From JACQFK01 sp036383955 (GTDB taxonomy: Bacteria > Planctomycetota > MHYJ01 > JACPRB01), in the NCBI GenBank assembly GCA_036383955.1, contig DASVNH010000221.1, positions 1-64,000 of the forward strand: DNA of 64,000 nucleotides, given 5' to 3'. The notes under the pieces are model-generated. The model had not been told where the DNA came from. It saw only the letters and a list, made by a program, of their open reading frames with translations, and did not search any database. Shown here in pieces: positions 60,090 through 64,000 of this stretch. The translations under genes and the position numbers were made by a program. Position 1 is the first letter of the stretch; the number at the start of each line of letters is the position of its first letter.

Positions 60090-61034
60090 TCAATGAGTTC
60101 CAGGCTTGGGGGGCGCCTGGCCGGCCTTGGCCGAGAGGCTCCCCACCAGGTCGGCCGCGCGGGCCACGCCCGCCTCGTCGAGCTTCTTCGCGAGGTCGGC
60201 CGCGACGTCCGCCGCGGCCGTGGCGTTCACGAAGCTGGCCGTGCCGATCTGGACGGCCGAGGCGCCGGCGACCATGAACTCGAGGGCGTCGTCGGCGGTC
60301 GAGATTCCGCCGATGCCCATGATGGGCATCTTGGGGAGGGCCGAGGCGATCTCCCAGACCATGCGGAGGGCGACGGGCTTGACGGCCGGGCCGGAGAGCC
60401 CGCCGGTGACGGCCCCGATGCAGGGCGCGCGGCGCCGCCAGTCGACGGCGAGGCCCTTGAGCGTGTTGATCGCGGAGATGCCGTCGGCCCCGCCGTTGGC
60501 CGCCGCGCGGGCGATGGCGGCGACGTCCGTCACGTTCGGCGTGAGCTTGGCGAAGACGGGGCGCTGGGTGGCCGCCTTGCAGAGGCGGACGACCTTCTCG
60601 GTGAGGGCGGGATCGGTCGCGAGGTCGGTGCCGTGCGAGACGTTCGGGCAGGAGATGTTGAGCTCGAACGCGTCGACGCGCGGAAGGGCGTCGAGGCGCC
60701 GGACGAGGGCGCCGAACTCCTCCACGTCGCGGCCGGACACGCTGAGGACGAGGGCGCAGGGGTAATCCTTCACGTGGTCGTAGCGCTTCTTGATCCAGCC
60801 TTCGAGGCCGGGGCCGTCGAGGCCGATCGAGTTGAGCATGCCGGAGGCGGTCTCCCACACGCGCGGGTGGGGGTTGCCGGTGCGCGGGTTCATGGTGATG
60901 GTCTTCTCGACGACGCCGCCGATCTTGGAGACGTCGAGGATCCTGTCCATGAGGGCGCCGAAGGTCCCGGAGGCGACGAGGACGGGATTCTTGAGCCGGA
61001 GAGGGCCGAGGGCGACGGAGAGGTCGGCGCTCAT
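60090..61034 (-). CDS. pyrD: dihydroorotate dehydrogenase, class 1B type
   Basis: 314 residues. FMN barrel of pyrimidine synthesis, oxidising dihydroorotate. LKNPVLVASGTFGALMD, the KTITMNPRTGNPHPRVWET block, NSIGLDGPG and the catalytic cysteine in FELNISCPNVSHGTD mark the cysteine-type class 1 enzyme, usually partnered by the iron-sulfur subunit PyrK. PyrK is not in the window. ATG 61034 overlaps the lspA stop (ATGA). Confidence 0.94.
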   Translation of the reverse strand: MSADLSVALGPLRLKNPVLVASGTFGALMDRILDVSKIGGVVEKTITMNPRTGNPHPRVWETASGMLNSIGLDGPGLEGWIKKRYDHVKDYPCALVLSVSGRDVEEFGALVRRLDALPRVDAFELNISCPNVSHGTDLATDPALTEKVVRLCKAATQRPVFAKLTPNVTDVAAIARAAANGGADGISAINTLKGLAVDWRRRAPCIGAVTGGLSGPAVKPVALRMVWEIASALPKMPIMGIGGISTADDALEFMVAGASAVQIGTASFVNATAAADVAADLAKKLDEAGVARAADLVGSLSAKAGQAPPKPGTH

Positions 61035-61594
61035 GGCAGGGGCGCCGGCGGGGGGACGGCGGCGGGCGGAGGGGGCGCGAGCGGGGCCGGCGCGGGGGCG
61101 GGCTTGGCCTTCTTCTCCTCGAAGAACATCATCTCGACGGTGAGGAGGAAGACGCCGACGCAGATGTAGGAGTCGGCGAGGTTGAAGAGGGGCCAGACCT
61201 TCTGCTGGCCGTCGGAGACGACGTAGAACTTGAGGAAGTCGCGGACGGCCCCGTGCGCGAGGCGGTCGTACATGTTGCCGATGGTGCCGGCGAGGATCAT
61301 GCCGAGGGAGAGGGTGAGGATCCAGCGGAGCCGTTTGACGGAGAAGAAGATGGCGAGGATGGCGGGGACGGCGAGGACGGCGACGCCCTTCCAGAAGGCC
61401 GGGTATTTCTGGGCGATGCCGAAGACGACGCCGGGATTGTAGGTCTTGCCGTAGCTGAGGAAGCCGGGGAGGATCTCGACTTCCCGGGGCCAGGGCCGGG
61501 CTTCGAAGTGGGCGAAGACCGCGTGCTTGGTCCAGAGGTCGAGGAAGGCGCCGGAGAGGGCGACGGCAAAGAAGAGCGCGGCGTGCCGCGGCAT
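61031..61594 (-). CDS. lspA: lipoprotein signal peptidase (signal peptidase II)
   Basis: 187 residues with four hydrophobic segments. It is an aspartic membrane protease that removes lipoprotein signal peptides. YNPGVVFGI, AGTIGNMYDRLAHGAVRDFL and FNLADSYICVGV hold the conserved Asn and the two catalytic aspartates. A Pro/Ala-rich tail of about 25 residues is extra. ATG 61594 has TATAAT 7 bases upstream, with a good -35. Its substrate class is represented here by the lipoprotein at 24203. Confidence 0.95.
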   Translation of the reverse strand: MPRHAALFFAVALSGAFLDLWTKHAVFAHFEARPWPREVEILPGFLSYGKTYNPGVVFGIAQKYPAFWKGVAVLAVPAILAIFFSVKRLRWILTLSLGMILAGTIGNMYDRLAHGAVRDFLKFYVVSDGQQKVWPLFNLADSYICVGVFLLTVEMMFFEEKKAKPAPAPAPLAPPPPAAVPPPAPLP

Positions 61595-61601
61595 GGCGGC
61601 G

Positions 61602-61630
61602 ATTATACGCCCTCTTCCTTCATCTTGCAA
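61602..61630 (-). promoter_or_regulatory. promoter of lspA-pyrD
   Basis: Minus strand: -35 TTGCAA (61625-61630), 17-base spacer, perfect -10 TATAAT (61602-61607), 7 bases before ATG 61594. It lies inside the 3' end of the dksA-like gene and predicts a leaderless lspA message. Confidence 0.7.
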
Positions 61631-62088
61631 CCGACGCAGAGGCGGGTGTAGGGGATGGCCTTGAGGCGCTCCTTCGGGATCTTCTTCTTGCAGGTCTCGC
61701 AGAGGCCGAAGGTGCCGTCGCTGACGCGCTCGAAGGCTTCCTGGATCTCCTGGAGCTCGTCGCTTTCGCTCTCCATGAGGCCGAGGGACATGTCCTGCTC
61801 GAAGCTGTCGGTGCCGAGGTCGGCGAGGTGCATGGGCAGCGTGGAGAGGTCTCCGCCGTCTCCACCCTTCTTCATCGCCTCGCTCTCCAGGCCCTTGACG
61901 TCGCCCTGGAGGACGCGCTTGCGGACGTTGAGGAGGGCCTTGAACTCGGAAAGCTCGGTCTTGGACAGACCGGCCTTGGACGGCACGTCGCCGGCGGGCT
62001 TGACCGGCTTCGCCGACTTCACCGGCTTCACCGGCTTGGCGGCGGGCTTGCCGGCGGACTTGTTACTTTTGGACGATTTTGAGCTCAC
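61603..62088 (-). CDS. DksA/TraR-family zinc-finger protein
   Basis: 161 residues. A basic Ser/Lys/Pro N-terminus (about 1-38) precedes a coiled-coil part and the C4 zinc finger CETCKKKIPKERLKAIPYTR followed by LCVGC. DksA/TraR proteins bind the secondary channel of RNA polymerase and adjust transcription. The EQDMSLGLMESESDELQEI segment resembles the short TraR/YteA type rather than E. coli DksA. GTG 62088 overlaps the end of rpmC by 26 bases, tying it to the ribosomal protein operon. Confidence 0.85.
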   Translation of the reverse strand: MSSKSSKSNKSAGKPAAKPVKPVKSAKPVKPAGDVPSKAGLSKTELSEFKALLNVRKRVLQGDVKGLESEAMKKGGDGGDLSTLPMHLADLGTDSFEQDMSLGLMESESDELQEIQEAFERVSDGTFGLCETCKKKIPKERLKAIPYTRLCVGCKMKEEGV

Positions 62089-62269
62089 GTGCGCGCAGGA
62101 GGGTTTTGATCCGAGCGATCGTCCTGCGATCCTTTCGGAACTGAGCGGAATTCTCGACGCCCTCGGTGACCTTGCGGAACCGGAGATTCATGAGGCCCTT
62201 GACGAGCTCCTCGAGCTTCTTGCGGAGGTCGTCGTCGGCCAGCGCCGTGAGATTTTCCTTCTTAGGCAT
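62063..62269 (-). CDS. rpmC: 50S ribosomal protein L29
   Basis: 68 residues, two-helix L29. LADDDLRKKLEELVKGLMNL, the RFRKVTEG bend and RRTIARIKTLLRAREL are typical. Overlaps rplP by 8 bases. Normally followed by rpsQ. Here a DksA/TraR gene follows instead. Confidence 0.95.
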   Translation of the reverse strand: MPKKENLTALADDDLRKKLEELVKGLMNLRFRKVTEGVENSAQFRKDRRTIARIKTLLRARELKIVQK

Positions 62270-62672
62270 GGCGCTTCACCATCTTGGTCTTCACGCAGAG
62301 CTTGTGGGCGAGGGAGTTGAAGCACTCGCGGGCGAATTCCTCGGGCACGCCGGCGATCTCGAAGAGGATCGTGCCGGGCTTGACCACGGCGGCGTAGTAC
62401 TCGGGCTCGCCCTTGCCGGTGCCCATGCGGACCTCGGCGGGCTTTCCCGTGATGGCCTTGTGGGGGAAGATCCGGATGTAGAAGCGCCCTTCCGTGCCCA
62501 TCATGTGGGCGGCGGAGACGCGGCTCGCCTCGATCTCCCGGGCCTGGACCCAGGCCATCTCGAGCGACATGAGGCCGTAGTCGCCGAACGACACCCGGTT
62601 GCCGCGGGTCGCCGGACCCTTCATGGTCCCGCGCTGCGACTTCCGGAACTTGACGCGCTTGGGCATCAACAT
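62262..62672 (-). CDS. rplP: 50S ribosomal protein L16
   Basis: 136 residues, full length. MLMPKRVKFRKSQRGTMKG, FGDYGLMSLE, RFYIRIFPHKAITGKP, MGTGKGEPEYYAAVVKPG and FEIAGVPEEFARE are conserved. Part of the S10 ribosomal operon. Confidence 0.98.
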   Translation of the reverse strand: MLMPKRVKFRKSQRGTMKGPATRGNRVSFGDYGLMSLEMAWVQAREIEASRVSAAHMMGTEGRFYIRIFPHKAITGKPAEVRMGTGKGEPEYYAAVVKPGTILFEIAGVPEEFARECFNSLAHKLCVKTKMVKRHA

Positions 62673-62678
62673 GGAACG

Positions 62679-63365
62679 CTATCCCTTAACCGGCGCCTGG
62701 GCCTGAACGGCCTCAGGCTTCGGCGCCTTCTTCTTCACGTCGAACGACTCGCCCTTGTAGACCCAGATCTTCACGCCGATCGTGCCCTTGCTGAGGATGC
62801 ACGTCGCCGTGCCGTAGTCGATCTTGGCGCGCAGCGTCGTCAGCGGGATCTGCCCCAGCACCAGGCGCTCGCTCCGCGCGATCTCGGCGCCGCCCAGGCG
62901 GCCCTTGCACAGCATCTTGATGCCCTTCGCGCCGAGGTCCATCACCATCTCGGCGTGACGGCGCATCGTGCGGCGGTAGGGGGAGCGCTTCTGCAGCTGC
63001 TCCGCGATCGCCTCGGCGATCACGGTGGCGTCGAGCTCGGGGGTGTCGATCTCCTTGACGTCCACCTCGATCGTGCGGCGCACCAGCCCGCCGATGTCCT
63101 CGCTCATCTTGTCGACTTTCGCGCCGCGCTTGCCGATCAGCAGGCCCGGACGCGCGGCGAACAGGACGACGCGGATCTTCTCGCCGATGCGCTCGATGTC
63201 GACCCGCGAGATGCCCGCGAACTTGAACTCCTTGCGGACGTAGAGGCGGATGCGATGGTCTTCGACCACCCAGTCGCCGTAGTTCTTCTTCCCCGCGTAC
63301 CAGCGCGAGCGCCAGGGGGCGGTGACCCCCATGCGGAAGGCGATCGGGTTGACCTTCTGTCCCAT
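62679..63365 (-). CDS. rpsC: 30S ribosomal protein S3
   Basis: 228 residues from ATG 63365 (MGQKVNPIAFRMGVT). KH domain with RPGLLIGKRGAKVDKM and the S3 C-terminal domain RRHAEMVMDLGAKGIKM, GRLGGAEIARSE and TLRAKIDYGTATC, followed by a Lys/Pro/Ala-rich tail. The open frame extends upstream, but that part overlaps rplV and is not S3. Confidence 0.98.
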   Translation of the reverse strand: MGQKVNPIAFRMGVTAPWRSRWYAGKKNYGDWVVEDHRIRLYVRKEFKFAGISRVDIERIGEKIRVVLFAARPGLLIGKRGAKVDKMSEDIGGLVRRTIEVDVKEIDTPELDATVIAEAIAEQLQKRSPYRRTMRRHAEMVMDLGAKGIKMLCKGRLGGAEIARSERLVLGQIPLTTLRAKIDYGTATCILSKGTIGVKIWVYKGESFDVKKKAPKPEAVQAQAPVKG

Positions 63366-63366
63366 C

Positions 63367-63906
63367 CTACTTCTTCTCCTCGGTCTTGGCGCCGCCCTCG
63401 GGCTTCGCGGCATCCTTCTGCGCCGCCTTCTGGGCCGCCGACGCCTTCTGCCGCTCCTGCTTCTGGCGGCGAGAACGGTCCCGGCGGGACTCCTTCATCG
63501 TCCTCTCCTCGAGGGCGAAGATGACGTGGCACATCCGCTTCTGGATCATGAGGGGGCGGCGCTGCGAGGACGCCCTCCACCGCTTGATGATCGGGCCCGG
63601 ATCCACCCGCGCCTCGACCACGTGGAGATTGTTGACGTCCACCTCGAGCTGCCGGTTGTTGATCAGGTCGGCCGCGTTGCCGAAGGCGCTCTCCAGCACC
63701 TTCTTCGCGAACATCGCCCCGCGCTTCCCGCAGGACCGCAGGATCGCGATCGCGCTGTTGTAGTCCTTGCCCCGCACCAGGTCCACCACGTAGCGCATCT
63801 TGCGCTCCGAGATGCGGGCGTAGCGCAGGCGCGCGGTGAAGCGCGGCTTCGCCGCGGGAGCCGCGGGAGCCGCGGGCTTCTTCGTTTCGGCGGCGGCGTC
63901 GGCCAT
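63367..63906 (-). CDS. rplV: 50S ribosomal protein L22 with N- and C-terminal extensions
   Basis: 179 residues against about 110 usual. Core L22 at about 22-130: RYARISERKMRYVVDLVRGK, NLHVVEARVDPGPIIKRWR, and a QRRPLMIQKRMCHVIFALEE end. An Ala/Pro-rich 20-residue N-terminus and a 45-residue Lys/Gln/Ala-rich C-terminus are extra. The core loop that lines the exit tunnel is kept. Confidence 0.96.
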   Translation of the reverse strand: MADAAAETKKPAAPAAPAAKPRFTARLRYARISERKMRYVVDLVRGKDYNSAIAILRSCGKRGAMFAKKVLESAFGNAADLINNRQLEVDVNNLHVVEARVDPGPIIKRWRASSQRRPLMIQKRMCHVIFALEERTMKESRRDRSRRQKQERQKASAAQKAAQKDAAKPEGGAKTEEKK

Positions 63907-64000
63907 TTAGCCCCTCCCCGCGCCGGGCTTGACGGCGTCTTCGGTCCGGTTGCCCGGGTGCCCGCGGAACGACCGCGTCGGCGCGAACTCCCCGAGCTTG
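63907..64000 (-). CDS. rpsS: 30S ribosomal protein S19 (partial, 5' end off window)
   Basis: The last 30 codons are visible: KLGEFAPTRSFRGHPGNRTE followed by a short basic tail and TAA (63907-63909), adjoining the rplV start. This is the conserved S19 C-terminus and confirms the order rpsS-rplV-rpsC-rplP-rpmC. Confidence 0.93.
   Translation of the reverse strand, partial: KLGEFAPTRSFRGHPGNRTEDAVKPGAGRG

Noticed and set aside
62679..63413. 16-residue N-terminal extension of S3
   Set aside because: It overlaps rplV and is Arg/Pro-rich. S3 conventionally begins MGQKVNP at 63365.

Overview
The window is a very G+C-rich bacterial chromosome segment, densely coded on both strands, with many 4-base ATGA/GTGA/TTGA overlaps inside operons. 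The cell is a diderm that makes lipid A/Kdo (lpxH, waaA). Its peptidoglycan is probably meso-diaminopimelate type, because MurE carries a DNPR motif. It has a type II secretion/type IV pilus-like set of pseudopilins and a nonulosonic (pseudaminic-type) acid pathway. The phylum cannot be fixed from the window. Extended L22/S3 tails, a cysteine-rich HisS and tandem GspG-like pilins fit a deep-branching lineage such as Planctomycetota or a neighbour, but this is a guess. I saw no tRNA, rRNA, CRISPR, transposase or phage gene.

Layout. 1-7.7 kb: a partial PLP enzyme, two small membrane proteins, a HEAT/DUF4388 protein with a long Gly-Thr/Gly-Ser tract, an RsbU-like phosphatase, a STAS protein and malate dehydrogenase. 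7.8-16.1 kb (minus strand): a shortened division/cell-wall (dcw) cluster, mraZ-orf85-rsmH-ftsL-ftsI-murE-orf75-murF-mraY, headed by a readable promoter and an MraZ operator. 16.3-22.7 kb: a pseudo-receiver protein, lpxH, a TPR protein and seven pilin-like genes. 22.7-27.7 kb: a DUF6115-like protein, a phosphoesterase, a lipoprotein, hisS and an RDD membrane protein.

27.8-43.5 kb is a surface-glycan locus. A minus-strand operon encodes PseB, PseC, a fused PseG-PseH, PseI, a HisH/HisF/PseA-type amidotransferase module, a methyltransferase and a PhyH-type dioxygenase. A convergent plus-strand set encodes a sugar aminotransferase, a GT-B protein and an SpsF-like nucleotidyltransferase. A divergent set encodes a PglC-like phosphoglycosyltransferase, a GT39-like membrane enzyme and a MurJ/MviN flippase. 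The inferred product is an amidino-modified pseudaminic-like sugar that is transferred to a lipid carrier and exported.

43.5-52.9 kb: an HpcH-type aldolase, type III glutamine synthetase, both halves of glycine decarboxylase P-protein, asparagine synthase, a CapD/PglF-like dehydratase and a methyltransferase. 53-64 kb (minus strand): ahcY, metK, waaA, secA, a small secreted protein, pyrD, lspA, a DksA/TraR protein, then rpmC, rplP, rpsC, rplV and the end of rpsS.

A recurring regulatory theme is a -10 box (often exactly TATAAT) ending only 6-10 bases before the start codon, implying many leaderless or nearly leaderless transcripts. Genes in the dcw cluster instead carry long purine-rich Shine-Dalgarno tracts.
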